From assembly GCF_019654915.1 (NCBI RefSeq), contig NZ_BPET01000032.1, positions 1-58,497 on the forward strand: a DNA stretch of 58,497 nucleotides, given 5' to 3'. Every line of letters begins with the position of its first letter. The stretch's first letter is position 1. The DNA is from Shewanella sp. MBTL60-007 (GTDB lineage: Bacteria; Pseudomonadota; Gammaproteobacteria; Enterobacterales; Shewanellaceae). The notes under the pieces were generated by a model. It saw only the letters and a list, made by a program, of their open reading frames with translations. It did not search any database and was not told the DNA's origin. Position numbers and translations under genes: made by a program. Below are positions 46,033-55,267 of this stretch, piece by piece.

Positions 46033-46103
46033 GTAGGTCGGCATTTATGCCGTCAACATCGGCACGTTAAACTGCTAGACTGATGGGCTAAAGCCCAACC
46101 TAC
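46033..46103. repeat. REP pair (BIME), copy 1
   Basis: GTAGGTCGGCATTTATGCCG faces an inverted GTAGGTTGGGCTTTAGCCCA. This is the same pair as at 34777, in opposite order. Confidence 0.8.
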
Positions 46104-46363
46104 ATTAAAACAAAATGTAGGCTCTTGATTGTATAGCAGGACGAAGTCCGCTCTAGCAGCGAGTATACGAGTGCTCTAGGTTCTAGGAAAAGCTAAGACG
46201 GTACAAGCAAAGATGGATAGAGCTGGGAAAGCTGAGACGGCTGAAGCCGGAAAAGATAAAGCGGGCAAAGCAAAGATAACAGCCTGACGCTTTTGGCTTT
46301 TCCTCGCAGGGCGCAGCCCGTCCTCGCAGCGGAGCGTCGTAGAGCCTAGGCCCTTCTTCTAAA

Positions 46364-46434
46364 GTAGGTCGGCATTTATGCCGTCAACATCGGCACGTTA
46401 AACTGCAAGACTGATGGGCTAAAGCCCAACCTAC
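46364..46434. repeat. REP pair (BIME), copy 2
   Basis: A near-identical copy, 331 bp after copy 1. It was duplicated together with the surrounding modular repeat. Confidence 0.8.
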
Positions 46435-46694
46435 ATTAAAACAAAATGCAGGCTCTTGATTGTATAGCAGGACGAAGTCCGCTCTAGCAGCGAGTATACG
46501 AGTGCTCTAGGTTCTAGGAAAAGCTGAGACGGTACAAGCAAAGACGGATAGAGCCGGGAAAGCTGAGACGGCTGAAGACGGAAAAGATAAAGCGGGAAGA
46601 GCAAAGATAACAGCCTGACGCTTTTGGCTTTTCCTCGCAGGGCGCAGCCCGTCCTCGCAGCGGAGTGTTGCAGAACCTAGGCCCTTCTTCTAAA

Positions 46695-46765
46695 GTAGGT
46701 CGGCATTTATGCCGTCAACATCGGCACGTTAAACTGCAAGACTGATGGGCTAAAGCCCAACCTAC
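46695..46765. repeat. REP pair (BIME), copy 3
   Basis: A near-identical copy, 331 bp after copy 2. Confidence 0.8.
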
Positions 46766-47304
46766 ATTAAAACAAAATGTAGGCTCTTGATTGTATAGCA
46801 GGACGAAGTCCGCTCTAGCAGCGAGTATACGAGTGCTCTAGGTTCTAGGAAAAGCTAAGACGGTATAAGCAAAGACGGAAAAAGACGGATAGAGCCGGAA
46901 AAGATAAAGCGGGAAGAGCAAAGATAACAGCCTGACGCTTTTGGCTTTTCCTCGCAGGGCGCAGCCCGTCCTCGCAGCGAAGCGTCCTAGAAGTGAGCTT
47001 GCGAACGTCCTAGAGCCTAGCTCCTAAGTCCTAGGTTCTAGGAAAAGCTAAGTCGGTACAAGCAAAGACGGATAGAGCTGGGAAAGCTGAGACGGCTGAA
47101 GACGGAAAAGATAAAGCGGGCAAAGCAAAGATAACAGCCTGACGCTTTTGGCTTTTCCTCGCAGGGCGCAGCCCGTCCTCGCAGCGGAGCGTCCTAGAAG
47201 TGAGCTTGCGAACGTCCTAGAGCCTAGCTCCTAAGTCCTAGGAAAGGCTTACAAACCAAGCTTGTTTTTATTTAATTATTATTCAATTCACATTTAGGTC
47301 ACGT

Positions 47305-47751
47305 ATGAGTCAGTCAGTTAAACCCTCTGCAGAGCAGTTTCTAGCATTAGCCATCGACAATGACACAGCAACAACAGTGGCGCTGTTTGAGCAAGCAGGT
47401 AACTGGCAGGAGCGCTATCGTCAGATCATGTTGTTAGGTAAAAGCCTCGCTAAGCTCGATGACAACCTGCGGGTTGAAAGCGCCCAAGTTCGCGGCTGTG
47501 AAAGCAACGCTTGGCTATACCACAGTGAAATTGACGGTAAACACTACTTTATTGCCGACAGTGATGCTCGCATTGTAAAAGGCTTAATCGCCCTGCTATT
47601 GATCGCCTGCAATGGCAAGACCAGCAACGAAATCCGCGCATTTAGCCCTGACCACTACTTTACTCAACTAGGGCTGCAGGGGCAGCTCAGCCCTTCTCGC
47701 ACTAACGGCTTGCTAGCACTAGCTAAAGCCATAAAGCTCGCCGCCGAATAA
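47305..47751 (+). CDS. csdE: SufE-like sulfur acceptor, CsdA partner
   Basis: The 148-residue protein has the SufE fold with sulfur-accepting Cys in QVRGCESNAWLYH (about residue 65), IADSDARIVKGLIALLLIACNGKT and the tail LGLQGQLSPSRTNGLLALAKAIK. It takes the persulfide from CsdA. In E. coli csdA and csdE are adjacent; here 1.47 kb of repeats separates them. ATG at 47305 follows TCACGT with little ribosome-binding match. Confidence 0.92.
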   Translation: MSQSVKPSAEQFLALAIDNDTATTVALFEQAGNWQERYRQIMLLGKSLAKLDDNLRVESAQVRGCESNAWLYHSEIDGKHYFIADSDARIVKGLIALLLIACNGKTSNEIRAFSPDHYFTQLGLQGQLSPSRTNGLLALAKAIKLAAE

Positions 47752-47801
47752 CAATCCACCTTCTTAATGCTTTGGCTTAGAGCTCAAAATATAAAGGGAA
47801 T

Positions 47802-48224
47802 TTAACGCCACTTTTTTTCAGAAAAGTTCGACTTCCCTTTATTGCATGCTTCGCAAAGGATTTGCAGGTTCTCAATGTCTAAGGCTATTTCAGGATAAAG
47901 TGAACGCGGTTTAATATGATCTACGTGCATGATTGCGCCCTGAGTTGGCGTGATACCACAACATGCACAGCGACTGCCATACTTAACTAGTGCTTGATGG
48001 CGTAGGTTAAGCCACTTTCCAGAACTGTAAAAGTCCTTTTCAATTGGTTCACTAAAAGGTAATTCCTCACAATCAGTAAAAACCTTGGGCTCAGCTTCGG
48101 GAGCGAGAAAAACAGCATGACCCTCATTCACCTTTAGCCATTTCCATATCGCTTTTAACGCACCTCTTTCAGTTTTATAAGATGCAGTACGTCTTCTGTC
48201 ATTTTTAAAAGTCACCGACCACAT
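47802..48224 (-). CDS. HNH endonuclease family protein
   Basis: The 140-residue protein has an N-terminal domain of about 70 residues (VTFKNDRRRTASYKTERGAL) and a C-terminal HNH domain with zinc cysteines CACC and CEAC and the HVDHIKPRS catalytic core, IENLQILCEACNKGKSNF. It probably cuts nucleic acid or has a derived function. ATG 48224 is chosen because AAGGAG lies 6 nt upstream; an in-frame TTG would add two residues. It is an isolated gene, without restriction, phage or intein neighbours. Confidence 0.85.
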   Translation of the reverse strand: MWSVTFKNDRRRTASYKTERGALKAIWKWLKVNEGHAVFLAPEAEPKVFTDCEELPFSEPIEKDFYSSGKWLNLRHQALVKYGSRCACCGITPTQGAIMHVDHIKPRSLYPEIALDIENLQILCEACNKGKSNFSEKKWR

Positions 48225-48344
48225 AAACAACTCCTTTTGTCCCGTCGATTGAGTTTGTTCGAACGCCTAAATCAGCAATATTCGAAAACCCATAACGACT
48301 AAGGTAACATTGTGAAAAAATAATAATCAATATAAGGAAGCAGC

Positions 48345-49541
48345 ATGCGTTATAGTGCTAACCGCCGCCAATTGCTGAAAGGCTTAAGTGCCGCAGGACT
48401 TCTGAGCCAGTTAGGCACTTTACCCGCGTTTGCCGCTACTCGTTCGACATTTACCACTAACCCCTCTGCAGCCTGGGCTTCTAAGCAACGCCTCTATATC
48501 GATGGCCTATGTTTCCTTCCAGATGATCTCAACGATGCCACTGCATCTAATATCGATGCCTATATTTGCGATATCTCCGATATCGAAGCGATCAAACAAG
48601 CCGATGGCACTATTAACTATAAGCGTAGCTATAAGGCCTGTATCAAGAGCATTACCGAGGCTAAGCAGCGAGTGGAAGCGAACCCAGACAAGTTGCTTCT
48701 CGGCTTAACGGGCAAAGATGTAAGCCTAGCCAAGCACACAGAGCGGACAGCTGTGTTTTTTCAAATACAGGGCGCCGATTGTGTAGAACAGAGCATCGAC
48801 ACCAATCTAAGCCAAGTTGATGAGTTTTACGATAAGGGCTTGCGCGTGCTGCAGTTGACCCACCACTATGGCAATCCATTTAGCGGCGGTGCATTAGATA
48901 ACGATGCTCAAGGTGGCCTCAATCAGCCCTTAACACCTGCGGGCACAGCACTTATCAACAAGCTCAACCACAAAAATATTCTAGTCGATGTTAGCCATTC
49001 CAGCGCCCAAAGCGCATTAGATACCGCACGCACGAGCAAGTCGCCTATCGTGCAGAGCCATGGCGCAGCCCGTGCCATCGTAAATCATGCTCGCTGCTCT
49101 CCCGATACCGTCATTAAGGCCATTGCCGATACAGGCGGCTTATTTGGGGTATTTATGATGAGTTTTTGGTTAACGAACGACAAGGTTCCCACCGTTGAAC
49201 ACTATATTGCTCAGCTTAAACATGTCGCCAATATCGGTGGTATCGATGCCGTTGCTATCGCCAACGACTATCCACTACGAGGGCAAAAAACGCTACTCGA
49301 ACTCAACAATAATAATGCCGAAGGCGTGAAACAGTATTTAGATTGGTGGTACAGCCTACGAGCAAAGAAGGTGCTAGGTTATGACATCGAACCCCAGCAC
49401 GCCGTGATCCCCGAGCTTAACCATATCGAACGCATGAACCGTATCGACATGGCGTTAGGCAAAGCCGGCTTTAGCAGCTTAGAACGAGACAAGATCATGG
49501 GCAAAAACTGGGAAAGAGTCCTCAACGAAGTTTTGAAATAA
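48345..49541 (+). CDS. Tat-exported M19 dipeptidase homologue with altered metal site
   Basis: The 398-residue protein has a twin-arginine signal (NRRQLLKGLSAAGLLSQ, cleaved near residue 30) and the renal-dipeptidase (M19) body. Two zinc histidine regions remain (LVDVSHSSAQ and VQSHGAARAIVNHARC). The first ligand pair HxD of the family (normally DGHND) is DGLCF here and the bridging Glu (normally VEGGH) is Gln (IQGADC). It may bind metal differently or have lost dipeptidase activity. The ribosome-binding site AAGGAAGC precedes ATG. The last codons (GTCCTCAACGAAGTTTTGAAA) are the first unit of the downstream tandem repeat. Confidence 0.85.
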   Translation: MRYSANRRQLLKGLSAAGLLSQLGTLPAFAATRSTFTTNPSAAWASKQRLYIDGLCFLPDDLNDATASNIDAYICDISDIEAIKQADGTINYKRSYKACIKSITEAKQRVEANPDKLLLGLTGKDVSLAKHTERTAVFFQIQGADCVEQSIDTNLSQVDEFYDKGLRVLQLTHHYGNPFSGGALDNDAQGGLNQPLTPAGTALINKLNHKNILVDVSHSSAQSALDTARTSKSPIVQSHGAARAIVNHARCSPDTVIKAIADTGGLFGVFMMSFWLTNDKVPTVEHYIAQLKHVANIGGIDAVAIANDYPLRGQKTLLELNNNNAEGVKQYLDWWYSLRAKKVLGYDIEPQHAVIPELNHIERMNRIDMALGKAGFSSLERDKIMGKNWERVLNEVLK

Positions 49542-49772
49542 AGAGCCCTCAGCGAGGTTTATATAAAAAGCCCTCAGCGAAGTTTTGAAATGAAGAGCCC
49601 TCAGCGAGGTTTATATAAAAAGCCCTCAACGAAGTTTTGAAATAAAGAGCCCTCAGCAAGGTTTTGAAATGAAGAGCCCTCAGCGAGGTTTATATAAAAA
49701 GCCCTCAGCGAGGTTTTGAAATAAAGAGCCCTCAGCGAAGTTTATATAAAAAGCCCTCAGCGAAGTTTTGAC
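49518..49772 (+). repeat. Minisatellite extending from the 3' end of the M19 gene
   Basis: Ten units start at 49518, 49545, 49570, 49597, 49622, 49649, 49676, 49701, 49728 and 49753. Two unit types mostly alternate: 27 bp ending TTTTGAAATAAAGA and 25 bp ending TTTATATAAAAA, both starting G(C/T)CCTCAGCGA. The first unit is the last coding part of the gene, so the array grew from the CDS. Confidence 0.9.
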
Positions 49773-49784
49773 ATCCACTAAAAC

Positions 49785-49814
49785 AAAAAAGGCGCAATCG
49801 TTACCGAATGCGCC
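49785..49814 (-). terminator. Rho-independent terminator of the PH-domain gene
   Basis: The stem GGCGCA/TGCGCC with a 12-nt loop is followed on the minus strand by TTTTTTGTTTT, 33 bp beyond the stop of the 49847 gene. Confidence 0.8.
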
Positions 49815-49846
49815 TCAATTTCAGCAATATAGCTTGTAAAGAAAAG

Positions 49847-50221
49847 CTATAAAGAAAGGTTCGCTATGGTCTTTTGGATCCCCACAACATCGGTGCCGCG
49901 TTTAAGCTCTTTCACCAACGGATCTTTTTGGCCTGAAATCCAAATTTTAAGCTCTGAATCCATATCGAAGGTGCCAGCGGTTTCCACCTCAAAGTGGGTG
50001 ATAGACTTATACGGCACCGAGTGATAATTCACCTTCTTACCCGTCACGCCCTGCTTATCAATCAGGATAAGACGCTTGTTGGTAAAGACGAACATATCGC
50101 GGATCACCTTATAGGCTAAGGTTAACCTCTCATCGTCGGCCATAATTGGGCTCAACTCTTGGGTCAACTCGTCAAGGTTAACCTCTGATGCATTGCCCAT
50201 CAGCGAATCTAATAGTCCCAT
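49847..50221 (-). CDS. Bacterial PH-domain protein (bPH_1)
   Basis: The 124-residue protein matches the YvbH-like bacterial PH fold: ELSPIMADDERLTLAYKVIRD, FVFTNKRLILIDKQGVTGKK, YHSVPYKSITHFEVETAG, LKIWISG. It has no membrane segment. Such proteins are small cytosolic ones with unknown ligands. It sits downstream of rlhA on the same strand, 60 bp after its stop, and may be cotranscribed. Confidence 0.85.
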   Translation of the reverse strand: MGLLDSLMGNASEVNLDELTQELSPIMADDERLTLAYKVIRDMFVFTNKRLILIDKQGVTGKKVNYHSVPYKSITHFEVETAGTFDMDSELKIWISGQKDPLVKELKRGTDVVGIQKTIANLSL

Positions 50222-50281
50222 CGTCTATTCTCCTTAATAGTTGTTAAGCAGGTGAACTTAAGTCGGTGAGCGCTCAGCGGT

Positions 50282-52231
50282 TTAGTCAGCAGAGCGAACC
50301 TGCCTGTTTTCACCGACCACCATCATTTCACATTTCGGGCAGTCAAACACTAGCTTAAGCACATCTTTACCAATTTCCAGCACCATAGGCTCGGCTTTAA
50401 TACCCGGTACCTCTTTTGGACAAAGATTAAAGTTAAAGCGCAAACAGTGCTTAGTAACCATTAATGGCACGTCTTCGCTGATGCCGTTCTTCTCGTAGGT
50501 GTCTTGAATTTCAATCACACCATGACGCTGATAAAAGGCTTTAGCCTGCTCGTTGGCCACATTCCCTAGATAGCTCAAGTGCTTAACCGGATAGACGGCA
50601 TCTTGGTTATATTTCCATGCCTTAGGGCGCTGATAACCGTTAATTCTCGCTAGCTCTAATGCCGCGACCGTGTCACGGCGAAGACCGTTTAGCAAAGAGG
50701 TTGGAATAAACCAAGTCTGAGCGGTTTCAATGCTGATATTGTGAGCCTTAAAGTCGGTACTTCCGAGTTTGGCAAGTTGCTTACGTAGCCCTTGCTGCGC
50801 TTTTTCAATATCAGTAGCGGCCGTTTTTTCAACCACTAATGTCTGAGTTGCACTGTGACCATAAACATCTGTCATTGTAAGCGACACGCCGTCATCGCTA
50901 TCGGCTAATACTAGGTCTACACCGATAATGCGCTTAGCCGATTCTTTGGCTAGCACCGCTTCAAAAGCTTGGTTGTGGTTACGATAAATAGTCATGCCCA
51001 CTTTAAGCTCTTTTGGCATACGCATCACAAATAGCTTTAGCCCCTCGGCGCGGTTAACTCGCAGACCCTTTAGCTTGTCGTCTGACTGCTTAGCCTCGGC
51101 ATAATCGCTTGGGAAGAAACACAGACCATCACCATTGTTAAAGCTATGCTCAGATTCGACTTCGATAAAATCACTGCCGATGCGCTTCACCTTAGCCACC
51201 TCTTCACCGATATATTTCGGCGAGCGGAAATCATTCATGCCTTGGCTACGCTCATGGACGAAGTAATCTGTCTTACCACGGTTAAAGGTCTTTTCCGGAT
51301 CGGGCGTAAAGGTGTGCTCGCAGCGGCCATGGGATGAAGCTACAAACTCACTGCGACGAGCGATGATCTTGTCTAGCTCTTGACGATAATGGGCGGTGAC
51401 GTTTTTAACATAGCTTAAATCTTTGAGACGTCCCTCAATTTTAAACGAGCGCACACCTGCATCGATCAATGCTTCTAAGTTGTCGGTTTGATTATTATCT
51501 TTAAGGGATAGTAGGTGTTCGTTTTGCGCCAACACGTCGCCTTGGCGAGTCTTAAGATCCGCAGGTAAGCGGCACATCTGCGAGCATTCACCACGGTTAG
51601 CACTGCGGTTACTGAATGAGTGACTTAAATTACACAGACCGCTGAATGCCACACACAATGCGCCATGAATAAAGAACTCAATCTGCATATTAGTGTTAGC
51701 CGCAACCTCACGAATTTGGCTTAGACCCAATTCACGAGCCAATACCACCTGCGAGAACCCCACTTGCTCTAAGAAGGCGACTTTCTCTGGACTACGATTA
51801 TCCATCTGAGTACTGGCGTGCAAGGCTATAGGAGGTAAATCAAGTTGTAAAATACCCATGTCCTGTACGATAAGCGCATCGGCGCCCGCCTCATAGACTT
51901 CCCAGATAAGTTTTTGCGCCGCTTCGAGTTCATCGTCCATCAAGATGGTATTGATGGCAACAAACACTTGTGCGTGATATTGATGAGCAAAAGTACATAA
52001 GCGCGCGATATCTTCAACGCTGTTACCGGCAGTGGCACGCGCACCGAAGGCTGGGCCACCGATATAAACGGCATCGGCACCATGACGGATCGCTTCAATA
52101 CCGAAGTCAGCATTCTTTGCCGGAGCCAGTAGCTCTAAACGGTTATTTTGTATCTCCACTGGAGAATGCGACTCGTCTTTAGGCGTCTCGTCGAGCTTAT
52201 CGCTAGGAGTATAGATGCCAACATTGCTCAT
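50282..52231 (-). CDS. rlhA: 23S rRNA C2501 hydroxylation enzyme (U32 family)
   Basis: The 649-residue U32-family protein has LELLAPAKNADFGIEAIRHGADAVYIGGP, LHASTQMDNRSPEKVAFLEQ, FIHGALCVAFSG, NRGECSQMCRLP, SFKIEGR and C-terminal cysteines HCLRFNFNLCPKE and FDCPKCEM, which can bind a 4Fe-4S cluster. The length and C-terminal extension match RlhA (YdcP, about 650) rather than TrhP/YegQ (about 450). RlhA makes 5-hydroxycytidine 2501 in 23S rRNA. Confidence 0.88.
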   Translation of the reverse strand: MSNVGIYTPSDKLDETPKDESHSPVEIQNNRLELLAPAKNADFGIEAIRHGADAVYIGGPAFGARATAGNSVEDIARLCTFAHQYHAQVFVAINTILMDDELEAAQKLIWEVYEAGADALIVQDMGILQLDLPPIALHASTQMDNRSPEKVAFLEQVGFSQVVLARELGLSQIREVAANTNMQIEFFIHGALCVAFSGLCNLSHSFSNRSANRGECSQMCRLPADLKTRQGDVLAQNEHLLSLKDNNQTDNLEALIDAGVRSFKIEGRLKDLSYVKNVTAHYRQELDKIIARRSEFVASSHGRCEHTFTPDPEKTFNRGKTDYFVHERSQGMNDFRSPKYIGEEVAKVKRIGSDFIEVESEHSFNNGDGLCFFPSDYAEAKQSDDKLKGLRVNRAEGLKLFVMRMPKELKVGMTIYRNHNQAFEAVLAKESAKRIIGVDLVLADSDDGVSLTMTDVYGHSATQTLVVEKTAATDIEKAQQGLRKQLAKLGSTDFKAHNISIETAQTWFIPTSLLNGLRRDTVAALELARINGYQRPKAWKYNQDAVYPVKHLSYLGNVANEQAKAFYQRHGVIEIQDTYEKNGISEDVPLMVTKHCLRFNFNLCPKEVPGIKAEPMVLEIGKDVLKLVFDCPKCEMMVVGENRQVRSAD

Positions 52232-52356
52232 AAAAAATCACTCAAAAAGGGTTAACACGAATATTTTGGGCGAAGATTATAGCAAAAAGGCCGAGCTTTG
52301 GCGTTAGCTAATATAAAATCAATTTTTAACCAACTCGCGATTGGTCTTAATCGCGA

Positions 52357-52674
52357 TTAATAGTGAACTGCTAACCAAATAGTCTCAACTTCTTCGCTCG
52401 TCCACGCCACTCGGTGTTTAACGTGGGCGGGAATATTAAGATGCTCCCCCACATGAAGCTCAACGGCTTCGCCATCAATAAATTCAAGTCTGGCCGCCCC
52501 TTGCATTACCATCACCCACTCACTGCGCTGTTGATCGTACCACTCACCCACAGGCGTAGTATGTGCTTTAGAGATAATTCGCTCTATCAACAAATTGGAG
52601 CCCGTCACTAGGGGCTCAAACACTTCCTGAGTTAAGTCTTGTGGCAGTGCCTCGAAGATATTGTGCTTTTCCAT
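52357..52674 (-). CDS. Small cupin-domain protein
   Basis: The 105-residue protein is a single cupin: TTPVGEWYDQQRSEWVMVMQG, ARLEFIDGEAVELHVGEHLNIPAHVKHRV. The first motif lacks the usual His-x-His pair (VGEWYDQQ...E), the second keeps HVKHR. It is probably a sugar- or ligand-binding protein. It lies 125 bp upstream of rlhA's start on the same strand order, and 86 bp after the nitroreductase gene, which may be in the same unit. Confidence 0.82.
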   Translation of the reverse strand: MEKHNIFEALPQDLTQEVFEPLVTGSNLLIERIISKAHTTPVGEWYDQQRSEWVMVMQGAARLEFIDGEAVELHVGEHLNIPAHVKHRVAWTSEEVETIWLAVHY

Positions 52675-52759
52675 CGCTGTACTCGGTTAGCTGTGCTTAT
52701 TTATCTATGCTTAGTTATCTGTGTCTAGCATGGATTTCGCTATTGATTCGTTTGGATAG

Positions 52760-53431
52760 TTATAAAAATGTGCAGATCTCTTCTAAGGGCTTCTTCTGTA
52801 ATGCATGCTCTGGCACCGTGGCATCATCGCTCGGATAACCCGCAATAATTAGCATATAGGGGCGCTCATTACTGTTGTCACGACCGCAGACCTTACTTAG
52901 AAAAGACATAGGTTTAGGGGTGTGAGTCAAGGTGCCCAGCCCTGCATTATGTAACGCTTGAATGAGAAACCCTGTCGCTATGCCTACCGACTCGTGCACA
53001 TAGTAATTCGTCTTTTGCTCCCCCTCTTCTTCACTACGCTTTTGACTAAAAATAGCAATCAACCAAGGGGCATGCTCAAGGTAAGGTTTGTCGGCGTTGG
53101 TGCCTAAGGGTTTTAACGCGTCTAACCACTCTTCCCCTGCTCGGCCCGCGTAAAAGGCTCGCTCTAACGCTTCGGCCTCATGACGAATTTGCGCCTTAAT
53201 CTCAGGGTTGTTAATGGCAACAAAATGCCAAGGCTGATGGTTAGCACCGTTAGGCGCTGTACCCGCCGCAAGAATACATTTCTCTATGATCTCTTTAGGA
53301 ACGGCTCTATCTGAAAACTTGCGAATAGAGTGTCGGCGCTGTACCTGCTTGTAGTTAGCGTCGGCGCGCTCGAGCATCTCAGGTTGTGAGTATTCAATAA
53401 AGTCATTTAGTGGATGATGTATCTCAGTCAT
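52760..53431 (-). CDS. Nitroreductase-family oxidoreductase
   Basis: The 223-residue FMN protein has the family start RRHSIRKFSDRAVPKEIIEKCILAAGTAPNGANHQPW (FMN phosphate site RRxSxR and SGAN-like loop), LEHAPWLIAIF, SVGIATGFLIQALHNAGLGTLTH and IAGYPSDDA. It is a NAD(P)H-dependent flavin reductase of unknown substrate. The sequence looks complete. Confidence 0.88.
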   Translation of the reverse strand: MTEIHHPLNDFIEYSQPEMLERADANYKQVQRRHSIRKFSDRAVPKEIIEKCILAAGTAPNGANHQPWHFVAINNPEIKAQIRHEAEALERAFYAGRAGEEWLDALKPLGTNADKPYLEHAPWLIAIFSQKRSEEEGEQKTNYYVHESVGIATGFLIQALHNAGLGTLTHTPKPMSFLSKVCGRDNSNERPYMLIIAGYPSDDATVPEHALQKKPLEEICTFL

Positions 53432-53529
53432 GCTAAGCCTTTCCCTTTTATTGTCATTATTGTTGATTAACTTATCACTCTTTCACACAAATGCTACTCA
53501 GTAACGGCGCCTTTCTAGCGATAAAGAGT

Positions 53530-54075
53530 CTAGTTTTGCGCCTCAACAATAGCCTTTAATTGAACTAAGCCTTGATTTAAGTCCTTAGCTATCATGCCTT
53601 CAAAATCGATAAACAGGATCATCAGGTTCATTGGGTAATCTAAGTGGCCACCAAAACCCCAAGTCACTCGCGTCTGTCTGGCTGAAATAGCCTCTGTTTC
53701 AATATAGGCAAAATCGGTGGACTCAAAAGGCTTATAAAATCTCAGCTCATAGTCGATGCGCTTGCCTTCATCAATGCGTACGATCTCTTGCTCGCCCACT
53801 CCCACCTCATCTTTACCACTCGACCAACTAGCAGTAAATCCGGTCATACCATCAATACCGCGGTAGCTTTTTTGCATATCCGGATCCATCTGCGCCCAAA
53901 CACTATAGTTATCTTGGTTTTTAAGGTATCTCACGTAATCGAATACCTCGGCAACGGGCTTATCTATGATGATTTCAGTAGTAACCGAATAACCCCTATC
54001 GACAAACAAAGCCACGATAAACGGCAGTGCAATAATCACTAGGATCAACAGCAGGAATTTTTTAAACATAGTCAT
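53530..54075 (-). CDS. SRPBCC (polyketide cyclase-like) protein with membrane anchor
   Basis: The 181-residue protein has an N-terminal hydrophobic segment (FKKFLLLILVIIALPFIVALFV) and a START/SRPBCC domain: TTEIIIDKPVAEVFDYVRYLKNQDNYSVWAQMDP, TASWSSGKDEVGVGEQEIV. The fold binds hydrophobic ligands. Function unknown. Confidence 0.82.
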   Translation of the reverse strand: MTMFKKFLLLILVIIALPFIVALFVDRGYSVTTEIIIDKPVAEVFDYVRYLKNQDNYSVWAQMDPDMQKSYRGIDGMTGFTASWSSGKDEVGVGEQEIVRIDEGKRIDYELRFYKPFESTDFAYIETEAISARQTRVTWGFGGHLDYPMNLMILFIDFEGMIAKDLNQGLVQLKAIVEAQN

Positions 54076-54241
54076 TTACTCTTATTAGTCGATGAACTAG
54101 ACCCAAATACTACTGTGGCCAGCAAGGTAAATTAAGAATAAACGTAATATCAAGATAATGACAAATCGAGGGCAGTAACGGAGCTCCAGCATGCGTCCCC
54201 TAACCAAACGCCATGGCAGAACTCGAGCAAATCGCAGCGAC

Positions 54242-54267
54242 AAAAAAAGGACAAGCTATGCTCGTCC
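54242..54267 (-). terminator. Rho-independent terminator of nagB
   Basis: The stem GGAC-AGCAT/GCT-GTCC is followed on the minus strand by eight T, 34 bp after the nagB stop. Confidence 0.8.
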
Positions 54268-54300
54268 CTATTTAATCAATGTTGCGCAATCAAGGGAAAG

Positions 54301-55092
54301 TTAAAGCCCCAATCTCGCCATCAGTTTTTGGTTTTCGGCTTCGATATGCTTATAAAAATCACGATCCGATAACTTAGATGCAGCAGCCTCATCGATCACC
54401 AATACCGCATCTTGGTGTAACTGTAGTGCCGATGCAGGACAAGCGGCTGTAAGTGCTCCTTCTACGGTGGCTTTAATCGCATCGGCCTTGTTCTCGCCAG
54501 TTGCCAGTAATACCACTTTCTTCGCATCTAAGATGGTGCCTATCCCCATCGTAATAGACAGGTGTGGTTGGTACTCACCTTCCTTAAAAAAGCGAGCGTT
54601 ATCGTCGATCGTTGCCTTAGTTAAGGTCTTAACTCTTGTGCGAGACATCAGCCCAGATGATGGCTCGTTAAAGCCGATATGGCCGTTACGACCAATGCCT
54701 AGCAGCTGAATATCAATTCCTCCGGCTGCCGTGATCTGCGCCTCGTAGCCATGACAAGCTTCAATGGGGTTAGCCGCATCGCCTGGTGGCACAAATGTTT
54801 GCGATTTATCAATATCAATATGATCAAACAGCTGCTCATTCATAAAGTAACGGTAGCTTTGTGGGTGGGTACCTTCTAGCCCTAAATATTCATCTAGATT
54901 AAAGGTCTTAACCCCAGCAAAAGAGATCTGTTTAGCTTTATTCGCGGCGATAAGTCCCTGATAGAGCGATACGGGAGTCGAGCCTGTGGCTAGCCCCAAT
55001 ACCGAATCGGATTTTTTCTGCAGCTGTTTAATAAAAATGTTGGCGCCGTATTCAGCTACCGAGGCACTGTCTTTTAATATTACGATTTGCAT
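54301..55092 (-). CDS. nagB: Glucosamine-6-phosphate deaminase
   Basis: The 263-residue enzyme converts glucosamine-6-phosphate to fructose-6-phosphate and ammonia. It has [16 protein letters not shown], the catalytic region [34 protein letters not shown] (Asp/His/Glu triad), [14 protein letters not shown] and [12 protein letters not shown]. Length fits NagB-I. It is not next to nagA, nagP or nagK. S. oneidensis has a distinct SIS-type deaminase, so a classical NagB here is of interest. Confidence 0.93.
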   Translation of the reverse strand: MQIVILKDSASVAEYGANIFIKQLQKKSDSVLGLATGSTPVSLYQGLIAANKAKQISFAGVKTFNLDEYLGLEGTHPQSYRYFMNEQLFDHIDIDKSQTFVPPGDAANPIEACHGYEAQITAAGGIDIQLLGIGRNGHIGFNEPSSGLMSRTRVKTLTKATIDDNARFFKEGEYQPHLSITMGIGTILDAKKVVLLATGENKADAIKATVEGALTAACPASALQLHQDAVLVIDEAAASKLSDRDFYKHIEAENQKLMARLGL

Positions 55093-55267
55093 AAACTTGA
55101 TCCAATATGAGTTAGCGGCAGTTAACCATGTAACATAACTATAACCTCAAATGACAACGCTGTCATTAGCTATTATTTATACAAGTGTTTGGTCAAAGAG
55201 AGCAACTCTGGCTCAAATGCCGCCGATTCACGCTATAATTGCGCTCCATTAGTTGAGGAGCGCGACC

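Larger units (their letters stand above)
45829..47245. repeat. Large modular repeat block between csdA and csdE
   Basis: This is the same family as at 1-475 in reverse orientation. Hairpin GGGC/GCA/GCCC occurs at 45978, 46309, 46640, 46957 and 47164 (spacings 331, 331, 317, 207). AGGAC/GAA/GTCC hairpins are at 46135, 46466 and 46797. Heptamer ladders with TAG in all frames start at 45839 (45839, 45846, 45853) and recur near 46165, 46496, 46837 and 47000-47040. Purine-rich tracts with GACGG or CCGGG fill the rest. No gene lies here. Confidence 0.92.

Noticed and set aside
46135..46152. UUCG-type RNA tetraloop hairpin
   Set aside because: Reading GGAC-TTC-GTCC, a UUCG tetraloop would cost the closing pair; a triloop pairs better, and the other variants have TAC or TGC here.
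45829..47245. CRISPR array
   Set aside because: The repeats are long (207-331 bp), nearly identical throughout with no unique spacers, and no cas genes are present.
45829..47245. Integron attC array
   Set aside because: There are no gene cassettes between repeats and no attC core pair of the RYYYAAC/GTTRRRY type was seen.
47802..48224. Restriction-modification or homing endonuclease locus
   Set aside because: The HNH gene stands alone with no methyltransferase, intron or intein nearby.
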